64,000 nucleotides of DNA, from contig AAZW01000005.1 of assembly GCA_000169995.1 (NCBI GenBank), positions 1-64,000 of the forward strand. The letters are read 5' to 3'. The first letter of the stretch is position 1. Every line of letters starts with the position of its first letter. This DNA comes from Vibrionales bacterium SWAT-3. GTDB lineage: Bacteria; Pseudomonadota; Gammaproteobacteria; Enterobacterales; Vibrionaceae. Both the position numbers and the translations under genes were made by a program. Positions 55,515 to 63,842 of the stretch are shown here, piece by piece. A model generated the notes under the pieces. The model saw nothing but the letters and a program-made list of their open reading frames with translations, was not told where the DNA came from and did not search any database.

Positions 55515-55745
55515 ATGGCGTCACCTACCTTTATCCTGTTATTCAAAATTGTGTTAGTTGCCCTGATGTTTTTCATTGCATTCAACTTAATGAAAGGGCT
55601 CATTCAAATAGCTTCTAGCAAACACAATGGCAAAAAGCTGAGTCACTTCTTAGGGCGTCGAGTCATGTGGTCAGCCGTTGCTGTGTTACTGCTATTGCTT
55701 GCTTTAGGGTCAGGAGTGATAACTCCCAACCCTCGTCCTTATTAA
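55515..55745 (+). CDS. DUF2909 small membrane protein
   Basis: A 76-residue protein with two membrane helices (FILLFKIVLVALMFFIAFNLM and VMWSAVAVLLLLLALGSGV) joined by a basic loop; this pattern is typical of DUF2909, often found in oxidase clusters. GGAG lies eight bases before the ATG. It runs against the other genes of the cox operon and begins one base from the SURF1 start. Its role is unknown, possibly oxidase assembly. Confidence 0.85.
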   Translation: MASPTFILLFKIVLVALMFFIAFNLMKGLIQIASSKHNGKKLSHFLGRRVMWSAVAVLLLLLALGSGVITPNPRPY

Positions 55746-55767
55746 GCCCTTTAGCTCAGTCGCTTCG

Positions 55768-56652
55768 CTAAAGTACGTATACAAACACGAATAATCCTAA
55801 CCAAACCACATCAACAAAGTGCCAATACCAACTGCCGGCTTGGAATGCAAAATGGTCTTTGGGTGTAAAATGATCTTTGGCAATCCTAGCCAACAGGATG
55901 ATTAGAAAGATCGTCCCTAAGCAGACATGTAAACCATGGAAACCCGTCAGTAAGAAGAAGGTGTTGCCATAGATTCCCGATTGAAGGGTAAGGCCCATAT
56001 CTTGATAAGCATGGATATACTCTTCAACTTGGAAAAATAGGAAGAATCCAGCCAGAACGATGGTGATCTCTAACCAAACGATTAATGCCATGCGCTTATT
56101 TTGTTCGAGGCTTAGATGAGCCATATGCAGCGTGATAGATGAAAGCAATAGGATAATGGTGTTTTTGAGTGGAATACCTTGCCACGGCATAGCCTGTGTT
56201 GTGACTCCATCCGGTGTCGTAGTCAGCGGCCACATTGATTGGAACATTGGCCACAATACTTCATGAGTCATTTCATTGTTGCCCGCCCCGCCAATCCAAG
56301 GGACAGAAATCATACGAGCGTAGAACAGCGCACCAAAGAAAGCACCGAAGAACATGATTTCAGAAAAGATGAACCAACTCATACCTTGCCTGAAAGAGCG
56401 AGATATTTGCTCAGAATAGAGACCGCTCAAGGATTCTGTAATCACGTTGCTAAACCAACCCGCAAGCATGTAAAGCAACACCGCAAATCCGACGAACAAC
56501 ACAACCTTACCGAACACACCACCAGCACCATCAGTGTCCATGTGTTGCACGGTTAACCCAGCTCCAACGGCAACAAGAAACAGCGCAACGGCACCGACTA
56601 ACGGCCAATGGCTTTGATGTGGAACGAAATAAACTTCCTTTTTAGAACTCAT
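55768..56652 (-). CDS. ctaE: Cytochrome c oxidase subunit III
   Basis: A 294-residue core subunit with seven membrane helices. Typical features are HQSHWPLVGA, the FFGAFFGALFYAR segment, the loop before GNTFFLLTGFHGLHVCLG and the C-terminal WYWHFVDVVWLGLF. It binds phospholipid and supports proton uptake to subunit I. It follows ctaG with a 29-bp gap. The convergent DUF2909 gene lies 22 bp after its end. Confidence 0.95.
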   Translation of the reverse strand: MSSKKEVYFVPHQSHWPLVGAVALFLVAVGAGLTVQHMDTDGAGGVFGKVVLFVGFAVLLYMLAGWFSNVITESLSGLYSEQISRSFRQGMSWFIFSEIMFFGAFFGALFYARMISVPWIGGAGNNEMTHEVLWPMFQSMWPLTTTPDGVTTQAMPWQGIPLKNTIILLLSSITLHMAHLSLEQNKRMALIVWLEITIVLAGFFLFFQVEEYIHAYQDMGLTLQSGIYGNTFFLLTGFHGLHVCLGTIFLIILLARIAKDHFTPKDHFAFQAGSWYWHFVDVVWLGLFVFVYVL

Positions 56653-56681
56653 CGCTCAACTCCTTTTGTTGATTCTGGTTC

Positions 56682-57305
56682 CTAGTTACTCGCGATTACA
56701 TTAGGCTCGGCACTACTTGATTCCCCGACCACCTCATTCGTAATGTTAAATAGCGTATAAGAGAGCGTCAGTGTGTGAATCGATTCTGGAATATCCGGCT
56801 CTATATAAAATATCAATCCCATTTCTGCGCTTTTATGCCCATCTAATGGTTGCTGGTTAAAGCAGAAACACTCCATCTTGTTGAAGTAAGTCGCCCCCAT
56901 CCCCGGGGATACTGAAGGCACAGCTTGTCCCACTAGAGGGTTTCCTGATAAATTTTTGGCGATATAGTTCGTTTGAATCACCTCACCGGGGTGAACCTCT
57001 AACACACGCTCTTCAGGAACAAACTGCCAGGGCATATCAGGTTTGATGTGCGACATAAACTCCACACGAACAGTGCGAGAGTAATCTGGCTGCATCCCAC
57101 GTGGCTGAACCGCAGACACGGTATTAGTTTTGCCGTTAATTCCCAAAGCCTCGCACATCACATCGTAAAGCGGCACCAAAGCGAAACCGAAACCAAACAT
57201 CGCTACCACACTCAATACCAAGTAACCCGTTAGCTTTTTAGTTGATCGCTTCTTGGTTGACCGCTTTGGTTGGTTTTTATCTAGATCGCTTTGCTTATCA
57301 CTCAT
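56682..57305 (-). CDS. ctaG: Cytochrome c oxidase assembly protein CtaG (Cox11)
   Basis: A 207-residue copper chaperone that delivers copper to the CuB site of subunit I. There is a basic N-terminus, one membrane helix (about residues 26-48), and a periplasmic immunoglobulin-like domain with the copper-binding motif ECFCFNQQ (CxC) and the FYIEPDIPESIHTLTLSYT segment. It lies 11 bp after ctaD. Confidence 0.95.
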   Translation of the reverse strand: MSDKQSDLDKNQPKRSTKKRSTKKLTGYLVLSVVAMFGFGFALVPLYDVMCEALGINGKTNTVSAVQPRGMQPDYSRTVRVEFMSHIKPDMPWQFVPEERVLEVHPGEVIQTNYIAKNLSGNPLVGQAVPSVSPGMGATYFNKMECFCFNQQPLDGHKSAEMGLIFYIEPDIPESIHTLTLSYTLFNITNEVVGESSSAEPNVIASN

Positions 57306-57316
57306 AGCTCATCCCT

Positions 57317-58978
57317 CTAATCGATTTTAGGTGGATGAGTAAAGGTATGATGAGGTGCAGGGCTTGGTACCGTCCATTCTAGCCCTTCAGCACGTTCCCA
57401 TGGCTTGCTTGGTGCAGGCTCACCACCTCTTACACATTTAATGACTAGCCACAGGAAAATCAGCTGAGACAAACCAAAGGCAAAGCCCCCTATCGACACC
57501 ACTTGGTTAACGTCAGCGAACTGGATAGCGTAGTCTGGAATACGACGTGGCATTCCCGCTAAACCTAGGAAGTGCATAGGGAAGAAAAGAACATTCACTG
57601 AGATTACTGACGTCCAGAAATGCCATAGACTGAGCTTGTGGTCGTACATATGACCAGTCCACTTAGGCAACCAATAATAAGCGGCGGCCATTATCGAGAA
57701 CACGGCACCAGTCACCAGAACGTAGTGGAAGTGAGCCACTACAAAATAGGTGTCGTGGTATTGGAAATCTGCAGGAACAATAGCCAGCATCAATCCAGAC
57801 AAGCCGCCTATCGTAAACAAAACAATAAAGGCAATGGTAAACAGCATTGGGGTTTCAAAGGTCAATGCGCCTCGCCACATGGTCGCGACCCAGTTAAAAA
57901 CTTTCACCCCAGTGGGCACCGCAATCAACATGGTGCAATACATGAAGAACAGCTCTGCAAAGACGGGCATCCCCGTGGTAAACATGTGGTGCGCCCAAAC
58001 TAGGAAAGACAAGATTGCGATACTACAGGTCGCGTACACCATTGAGTGATAACCAAACAAACGCTTGCCGCTAAATGCCGGAATGATTGCTGAAACAATA
58101 CCAAAGGATGGCAAAATCATGATGTAAACTTCAGGATGCCCAAAGAACCAGAATATATGCTGGAACATGACGGGGTCACCGCCACCAGCCGCATCGAAGA
58201 AGCTCGTCCCAAAGTATTTATCGGTCAACACCATGGTCACTGCCCCAGCGAGAACGGGCATCACGGCTATAAGTAAGAAAGCCGTGATCAGCCAAGTCCA
58301 AACAAACATTGGCAATTTAAACCAAGTCATACCCGGAGCTCTCATGTTCACGATAGTCACGATGACGTTGATCGCGCCCATGATTGAGCTAATACCCATG
58401 ATGTGAACAGAGAATACAAACAACGCCGTGCTATCTGGGCCATACGTCGTTGAAAGCGGTGCGTAGAATGTCCAACCAAAACTCGGACCGCCCCCCTCAG
58501 TAAACAAAGATCCAATCAAGATTAGGAAGGCGAAAGGTAGAATCCAGAAACTGAGATTGTTCATTCTTGGTAACGCCATATCTGGCGCGCCGATCATCAT
58601 AGGGATCATCCAGTTGGCGAGCCCTGTGAAAGCAGGCATTACCGCGCCAAATACCATGATCAAACCATGAACTGTAGTCATTTGGTTAAAGAAATCAGGC
58701 TCAACAAGCTGTAGACCCGGTTGGAATAACTCCGCACGGATCACCATCGCCATCGCACCGCCAGTTAGGAACATTGCGAAACTGAACCACAGATATAGCG
58801 TACCGATGTCTTTATGATTGGTTGAATACAGCCAACGCGCCCACCCTTTTGGAGCGGCATGGGAATCGTGATCATCCATAGGTAAGTCATGGCTGTCTAA
58901 GGTGCCGTCTAAAGTATGACTTAGAGCCTGATCTTCTGCAGGCGCCGATTTCACCGGCTTTTCGATTGGTGAACTCAT
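57317..58978 (-). CDS. ctaD: Cytochrome c oxidase subunit I (aa3-type)
   Basis: A 553-residue catalytic subunit with 12 membrane helices. Visible are the low-spin heme ligand region TTVHGLIMVFG, the CuB/Tyr segment WFFGHPEVYIMILPSFG, the CuB His pair in WAHHMFTTG, and heme a3 and a ligands in YFVVAHFHYVLVTG. The N-terminal extension of about 45 residues is Asp/His rich. Its ATG overlaps the coxB stop (ATGA), so it is translationally coupled to coxB and would be affected if coxB is really interrupted. Confidence 0.96.
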   Translation of the reverse strand: MSSPIEKPVKSAPAEDQALSHTLDGTLDSHDLPMDDHDSHAAPKGWARWLYSTNHKDIGTLYLWFSFAMFLTGGAMAMVIRAELFQPGLQLVEPDFFNQMTTVHGLIMVFGAVMPAFTGLANWMIPMMIGAPDMALPRMNNLSFWILPFAFLILIGSLFTEGGGPSFGWTFYAPLSTTYGPDSTALFVFSVHIMGISSIMGAINVIVTIVNMRAPGMTWFKLPMFVWTWLITAFLLIAVMPVLAGAVTMVLTDKYFGTSFFDAAGGGDPVMFQHIFWFFGHPEVYIMILPSFGIVSAIIPAFSGKRLFGYHSMVYATCSIAILSFLVWAHHMFTTGMPVFAELFFMYCTMLIAVPTGVKVFNWVATMWRGALTFETPMLFTIAFIVLFTIGGLSGLMLAIVPADFQYHDTYFVVAHFHYVLVTGAVFSIMAAAYYWLPKWTGHMYDHKLSLWHFWTSVISVNVLFFPMHFLGLAGMPRRIPDYAIQFADVNQVVSIGGFAFGLSQLIFLWLVIKCVRGGEPAPSKPWERAEGLEWTVPSPAPHHTFTHPPKID

Positions 58979-59463
58979 AGCTGCTCCTTAGCATCACTTT
59001 GTGCTTCATCCGCAGAGCCTTCCGCTCCACCCGATTGTTTGACCTTATAGGCATTAACATCTGAAGCTTGAACCACATCGCCAGTGTCATTCCCCCAAGC
59101 ATTTCGTTGGTAGGTTACGACTGCTGCAATCTCTTTCTCAGTCAGCTGATTGTCGAAGGCTTGCATTGCCGTGCCTCCTCGACCGTAAACAATAGTGTCG
59201 ATATGCACATCGACATCTCCTAGAGCAATGGGGCTTCCTTTGATTGCAGGAAACGCTCCAGGGATACCTTCGCCGTTAGCTTGGTGACAAACCGCGCATC
59301 GAGTTTTGTATACCTCTTCACCTATGGTATTCAACTCTTCCAACGAAAGTGACGCGTCTAATGCATCTTGAGCCGCTTGTTGTGCGGCAATCGTTAGCTC
59401 TTTCTGTTCTGCTAACCATGCATCAAATTCATTCTCTTCCATAGCGTGAACGACTATCGGCAT
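58975..59463 (-). CDS. 3' part of broken coxB: cytochrome c domain
   Basis: This 162-codon open frame starts at the internal ATG of HGFMPIVV and holds the end of the CuA domain and the C-terminal class I cytochrome c domain, with heme motif CAVCH and distal ligand region GTAMQAF. It would not be a separate gene: it lacks a signal peptide and ribosome site. The tail is Glu/Asp/Ser rich. It overlaps the ctaD start by four bases. Confidence 0.75.
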   Translation of the reverse strand: MPIVVHAMEENEFDAWLAEQKELTIAAQQAAQDALDASLSLEELNTIGEEVYKTRCAVCHQANGEGIPGAFPAIKGSPIALGDVDVHIDTIVYGRGGTAMQAFDNQLTEKEIAAVVTYQRNAWGNDTGDVVQASDVNAYKVKQSGGAEGSADEAQSDAKEQL

Positions 59464-59660
59464 GAAGCCGTGAGCACGACCACAAAGCTCTGCACACTGT
59501 CCTCGTAAACGCTTGGTTCATCATTTTGTCAAGCTCGTTAATGAACCCGGAATGGTATCTTTTTTAACGGCAAAGCCGGAACCCACCAAGAGTGAATACA
59601 TCATCTGAAGTCATCAAGAAGCGACTTTCGTCGACAGGAAGTACGAGTGGTTTATCACCT

Positions 59661-60164
59661 CTAGCAAGTAATGAGCGCTTTCACTTCAATGCCTTCGATT
59701 TCTTTATCACTGGTTGCCAGCAAGCTGAAGAATTCAACATCTTCGCCAAAATAACTGTAATGCCATTTCCATTGTGAGCCAGTAATTTTAACTGTGAGTT
59801 CAGATTGGGAAGTGTCTTCCATCGCTATCAAGGTTTTAGTAGCGGGAATCGCCATTGCGATGAGAATAATAATAGGAATGATGGTCCAGAGGATTTCGAC
59901 TTTAGTGCTTTCGTGAAAGTGAGCGGCCACCGCGCCCTTCGACTTTCGATGCCTCAGAATCGAATAAAACATAACACCGAACACAACGAAGGCGATTGCA
60001 CAGCAGATGTAGAAGATCAGCATGTGGAGCTCGTAGACTTGTCCACTGATCTCTGTTACACCTTGTGTCATGTTATATTCGCTACTCGCATTCACCCACG
60101 GCGAAATCGACAGCACAACAAAACTGTTCAAAAGCCACGCTAGCCTAACCAGTAATCTTTTCAA
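59661..60164 (-). CDS. 5' part of broken coxB: signal, membrane helices and start of the CuA domain
   Basis: A 167-residue truncated frame with a signal peptide (about 1-26, ending in VNA), two membrane helices (about 48-68 and 90-110) and ITGSQWKWHYSYFG, the normal start of the cupredoxin domain. It ends with a TAG after EVKALITC, where the frame slips. Alone it lacks the CuA ligands and could not function. Confidence 0.75.
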   Translation of the reverse strand: MKRLLVRLAWLLNSFVVLSISPWVNASSEYNMTQGVTEISGQVYELHMLIFYICCAIAFVVFGVMFYSILRHRKSKGAVAAHFHESTKVEILWTIIPIIILIAMAIPATKTLIAMEDTSQSELTVKITGSQWKWHYSYFGEDVEFFSLLATSDKEIEGIEVKALITC

Positions 60165-60609
60165 AAGATCTCTCCTTATCCTTCCTAATTGGATACATGC
60201 GACCTAAATGTCGTTGCGAACCCAACAGCACTCATTGCTGTAACAGCTTCGCATGAAAAGGCTGAATCTCAATCTACTACTCTCGTGAGCACAGCCTATA
60301 ACGGGCTGCAAGATCCTCTTAAATTACCGACTTATACGTTTAGCAAAGTCTGGAGGTTTCAACTAAAGATTCAAAAACGGCGAAATTGTTCAATTTTGTT
60401 ATATTTATGTAAAAGGCTAGTTAGTGATATCCAATTGTTCAAGGTAAGCTTACTTACAAAATAGTCAATTATTTAGAATGGCTTAGCCCACTTGTCTTTG
60501 TCGTTGGAATTTATTTTTAATCGAGTTTTACGATTGCTTTCATGGAAATGATAATCAATATCACTTAAATTAATCCCAACAGTAAGTCATACCGACATAA
60601 AAAGGTTCA
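60165..60609. other. Divergent cox-mutase control region
   Basis: About 445 bp with promoters for the cox operon and the mutase. It holds a Fur-like box near the mutase end. A plus-strand frame at 60189-60464 has no family character or ribosome site and is not called. Confidence 0.45.
60544..60562. promoter_or_regulatory. Fur-like operator
   Basis: GGAAATGATAATCAATATC matches 16 of 19 positions of the Fur consensus GATAATGATAATCATTATC. It lies 54-72 bases before the mutase start and about 380 bases from the coxB start. Confidence 0.6.
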
Positions 60610-60615
60610 GTGATT

Positions 60616-62322
60616 ATGCAAGATGCTATGAATTGGTTAGCGAGAGACCCAGATCCAAGAACTCGTGAAGAGCTACAACACCTTATCGATGAGGGAATGC
60701 ACGACGAATTAGAAGACCGCTTTACGCAACGATTAGAATTCGGAACAGCGGGTCTTCGAGGTAAAGTAGGATGTGGCCCAAACAGAATGAACCGCTTAGT
60801 CATTCAAGAAACCGCGACTGGGCTTGGTCACTATCTAATTGAACATGTAGCAAACGCGACCATGAGAGGTGTCGTTGTGGGCTATGATGGGCGATTAGAT
60901 TCAAAGCAATTCGCTATTGATACCGCTTCAGTACTGACGGCTTTAGGCATCAAGGTTTATCTAACATCGAATGTAGCTGCGACCCCTATCGTTGCTTTTG
61001 GTATCGAGCATTTCAACGCAGCAGCGGCCGTTGTGGTGACTGCTAGCCACAACCCTCCTGAATATAACGGCTTCAAGGTATACTGGGAAAATGGCGCACA
61101 AATTATTCCGCCTCATGATGCAGGTATTGCCGCTGAAATTGACTTCGCAGCGACTAAGCCTATCCCTTTGATGAGCCTCAGTGATGCAGAAACGCAATAC
61201 AAGTTAGTGTGGCTCACCGAGGGTTACTATCAAACCTACCGCGCTGCGATCAACAAAAGCCCATTTGTAAAGAACGATATAGAGTCTGCTAATACCACCA
61301 TAGCTTATACAGCAATGCATGGGGTGGGTGCGCAGATGGCAGAAGATCTTCTACACGACTCGGGTTTCCATAAGGTATTCAGCGTTGCAGAGCAAAGAGA
61401 ACCTGATGGCCACTTCCCAACGGTGAACTTCCCTAACCCAGAAGAAAAAGGGGCAATGGATCTTGTGGTTAATCTAGCAAAAAGTGTCGACGCTGATATC
61501 GCTTGTGCCAATGATCCAGATGCAGACCGATTTGCCGCTGCAGTAAGAACAGATGACGGCTCATACAAAATGCTGACTGGCGATCAGGTCGGTGTGCTAT
61601 TCGCGCATTACTTATTATCAAAACCTCACAACAAAAATCAATTGGTGGGTAACAGTATCGTATCGTCTACCCTCCTTGAGAAAGTCGCTAATTCTCACGG
61701 TGCTACCTACTTCCAAACGCTAACAGGGTTTAAGTGGCTAGCTAACATTGGCATGCAGTTGGAAGATGAACAGAACGAATTCCTATTCGCCTATGAAGAG
61801 GCGCTAGGCTACACGATTGGAACTCAAGTCCGCGATAAAGATGGTTTGTCAGCCATTGTCGTTTTCGCACAACTGGTCGAGGAGCTAAAATCTCAAGGTC
61901 GAACAGTGTGGGATCTTCTGGCTCAGATTTCCTTTGAACATGGTGTTCATACCAATGCGCAGCGCAGTATCGCGCTGGACCCAGATTCACCTTCAATTGG
62001 CTCTAAGCTTCGCGCAGCACAACCAAAAACAATCAATGGCATTGCGATATCTGTGATTGAAGATCTTCACTCTTCGCTACGCTTCATTACTGGTGGTGCA
62101 ACAGAGGCGATAAACCTCCCTGCGAGCGACGTACTCATCTATCATCTCGAAGATGGTTCTCGCATTATCGTCCGCCCTTCAGGCACAGAGCCAAAGGTTA
62201 AGGTTTACTACGAAACCGTGACTAAGTTTGAGGGGACAGAAACCTATGACGACACTCATCAGCGAGGTGAAGAATATATGGATAAGCTCATCGAACAACA
62301 CCAGAAAGAGCTGAACTCTTAA
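60616..62322 (+). CDS. Phospho-sugar mutase (PgcA-like phosphoglucomutase/phosphomannomutase)
   Basis: A 568-residue alpha-D-phosphohexomutase of the type-2 group, with phosphoserine S144 in VVTASHNPPEYNGFKVY, the Mg loop ANDPDADRFAAA, the sugar loop YEEALGYTIG and phosphate loop RPSGTEPKVKVY. Length fits PgcA-type enzymes, not the short Pgm form. The preferred start is the ATG at 60616 (MQDAMNWLA); a GTG two codons earlier is possible. It is divergent from the cox operon and has its own terminator. It should interconvert glucose-6- and glucose-1-phosphate or the mannose analogues. Confidence 0.92.
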   Translation: MQDAMNWLARDPDPRTREELQHLIDEGMHDELEDRFTQRLEFGTAGLRGKVGCGPNRMNRLVIQETATGLGHYLIEHVANATMRGVVVGYDGRLDSKQFAIDTASVLTALGIKVYLTSNVAATPIVAFGIEHFNAAAAVVVTASHNPPEYNGFKVYWENGAQIIPPHDAGIAAEIDFAATKPIPLMSLSDAETQYKLVWLTEGYYQTYRAAINKSPFVKNDIESANTTIAYTAMHGVGAQMAEDLLHDSGFHKVFSVAEQREPDGHFPTVNFPNPEEKGAMDLVVNLAKSVDADIACANDPDADRFAAAVRTDDGSYKMLTGDQVGVLFAHYLLSKPHNKNQLVGNSIVSSTLLEKVANSHGATYFQTLTGFKWLANIGMQLEDEQNEFLFAYEEALGYTIGTQVRDKDGLSAIVVFAQLVEELKSQGRTVWDLLAQISFEHGVHTNAQRSIALDPDSPSIGSKLRAAQPKTINGIAISVIEDLHSSLRFITGGATEAINLPASDVLIYHLEDGSRIIVRPSGTEPKVKVYYETVTKFEGTETYDDTHQRGEEYMDKLIEQHQKELNS

Positions 62323-62358
62323 CGGATTAGCGCATTAAGAATGCATCAGTTAAATGAA

Positions 62359-62386
62359 AAATGGACGCTCTAAGCGTCCATTTTTC
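62359..62386. terminator. Terminator after the phospho-sugar mutase gene
   Basis: Stem TGGACGCT / AGCGTCCA (62362-62380) with a three-base loop, flanked by AAA and followed by TTTTTCTTT; it also lies just after the convergent LysE gene. Confidence 0.85.
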
Positions 62387-62426
62387 TTTAAACATCTGGT
62401 TGCGGATAATCGCGTTTAGTTGTTAC

Positions 62427-63071
62427 TTATGAAGTGAAGAAAGAAGACAGCATCCAAACCGCTAACACAACAAATACGCCACCCATAACTTTTTGTTGAT
62501 AGGTGCGAAATTTAGCGTTCTCTACCAGTGATTTACCGATAGTACCTACCAACGCCACCAGTAAAAAGTTGAACGTTAAGCCTAAAATATTCAGTAATAA
62601 GCCGAGCACTAACATCTGCTCGCCCGATGTCGCCTCAATATTTGTCGACACGAACTGAGGTAAAAACATCACAAAGAATACCAAGGCTTTAGGATTAAGC
62701 AGGTTACTGATCAGCGCTCTTTGGTAGTAAGCCTTTGCAGCGAAATTATCAGTCAGTTCAGGCGCATTGCCCTGCTCTGTTCGCAAGCAGTCCCAACCCA
62801 TTTTAAGCAAGTATGTACCACCTAATAGGTGGAGAGCATTCAAAGCAACCGGGCTCATTGCAATTAATGCAGATACCCCCATCGCCGCTAGAACAGTAAG
62901 AATGATCCCTGAAGTCGCATTACCTAAGCTCGCAAAGACACCAACCTTGCGACCATAACTCATACTTGAGCTAGCAATCAGCAACATATCAGGACCAGGT
63001 AAAAGAAGAAGAGCGACGACGGCAGTCAAGTAAACAGGCAGAATGGTTAAATCGATCATAGGGTTCAGCAT
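62427..63071 (-). CDS. LysE/RhtB-family amino acid exporter
   Basis: A 214-residue membrane exporter with about six helices. The family motif LLPGPDMLLIASSSMSYGRKVGVFASLGNATSG near the N-terminus and NPKALVFFVMFLPQF in the middle are diagnostic of the RhtB group, which exports homoserine, threonine and related amino acids. The start may be 63071 or the Met four codons later. The next gene upstream on the same strand is 138 bp away. Confidence 0.9.
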   Translation of the reverse strand: MLNPMIDLTILPVYLTAVVALLLLPGPDMLLIASSSMSYGRKVGVFASLGNATSGIILTVLAAMGVSALIAMSPVALNALHLLGGTYLLKMGWDCLRTEQGNAPELTDNFAAKAYYQRALISNLLNPKALVFFVMFLPQFVSTNIEATSGEQMLVLGLLLNILGLTFNFLLVALVGTIGKSLVENAKFRTYQQKVMGGVFVVLAVWMLSSFFTS

Positions 63072-63209
63072 TAATAAAAATGGAGGCGGATTTTATATCA
63101 ATTACTAACACCCTTCCAGATGCAATCAGTTGTACCGCAACCCAAATGTCGAATTAAAAACCAACATCATAAAATCAGACCAAATTATTAACTAAATCGA
63201 TAACAAGAA

Positions 63210-63842
63210 TTAACTCGCTACCCACTCAATCTCTATCAATGTTGTCTCACCACACTTAAGGCGGCCAAGGAAAATATCACCTCGGTGAACTTCTCCAACA
63301 CCTTTAGGGGTACCCGTCATTACTACATCGCCATCCAGTAAGGTCGTGTAAGAAGAGAGCTCTTCGAGGATTGTCTTTGGGGAATATAGCATCTGCTCAA
63401 CGTGTCCTTTCTGAACACGAACACAGTTAATAAACAGCTCTAAATTTAAGTCTGCAAGATCCAAGTTTGTTATTGGAACAAAGCGGCTAAGAACGGCAGA
63501 ACCATCAAACGCTTTAGCACGTTCCCACGGTAAGCCCTTCGATTTCAGGCTACTTTGCAGCTCGCGCTTGGTCAGATCTAACCCTAAACCTACTGCTGAA
63601 TATTGACCGTTTTCAACGATGAAACAAATTTCTGCTTCATAGTGTAGGGCTTCTTGATGAAAAGAAGAGAGGGAAGAAGTTACGCTAGTACAGGGCTTAT
63701 TGAACACCACCATAGCATCTGGGATCGCGTTGTTAAGTTCTTCAATATGATCGACATAGTTACGCCCAACACACAACACTTTCGTCGGTGTCGCTGTTCG
63801 TTTCGAATTCATTAACTGTTCCTGATCTACAACGCTGCTCAT
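63210..63842 (-). CDS. Fumarylacetoacetate hydrolase-family protein
   Basis: A 210-residue protein of the FAH superfamily. Typical stretches are KVLCVGRNYVDHIEEL, MVVFNKPCTSV, the metal-ligand EALHYEAEICFIVE and VVMTGTPKGVG near the C-terminus. Members hydrolyse or decarboxylate beta-diketo acids such as acylpyruvates and oxaloacetate; the YcgM-like forms are about this length. Substrate not resolved. The N-terminus has an extra 18 residues relative to the conserved core, so the ATG at 63812 (MNSKRTATPTKV) is a possible alternative. Confidence 0.88.
   Translation of the reverse strand: MSSVVDQEQLMNSKRTATPTKVLCVGRNYVDHIEELNNAIPDAMVVFNKPCTSVTSSLSSFHQEALHYEAEICFIVENGQYSAVGLGLDLTKRELQSSLKSKGLPWERAKAFDGSAVLSRFVPITNLDLADLNLELFINCVRVQKGHVEQMLYSPKTILEELSSYTTLLDGDVVMTGTPKGVGEVHRGDIFLGRLKCGETTLIEIEWVAS

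Larger units (their letters stand above)
58975..60164 (-). pseudogene. coxB: coxB, cytochrome c oxidase subunit II with fused cytochrome c, frame broken
   Basis: The first 168 codons and the last 163 codons read normally in two different frames; between about 59505 and 59681 the sequence carries all expected residues only if single bases are restored. Ten restorations, each lengthening a run of identical bases by one, give a continuous coxB with HYLLEV, DDVIHSWWVPAF, PGFINEAW and the CuA motif CAELCGRAHG. Net loss of ten bases explains the frame change exactly. One codon also seems short near 59622-59632. The heme-binding CAVCH motif follows. With TTG start at 60164 (AAGGAG seven bases upstream) the repaired protein is near 400 residues. 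A sequencing or assembly error is more likely than a natural pseudogene. Confidence 0.87.

Noticed and set aside
60189..60464. 91-codon plus-strand frame in the cox-mutase region
   Set aside because: No ribosome site or family match, and it covers the likely cox promoter region.
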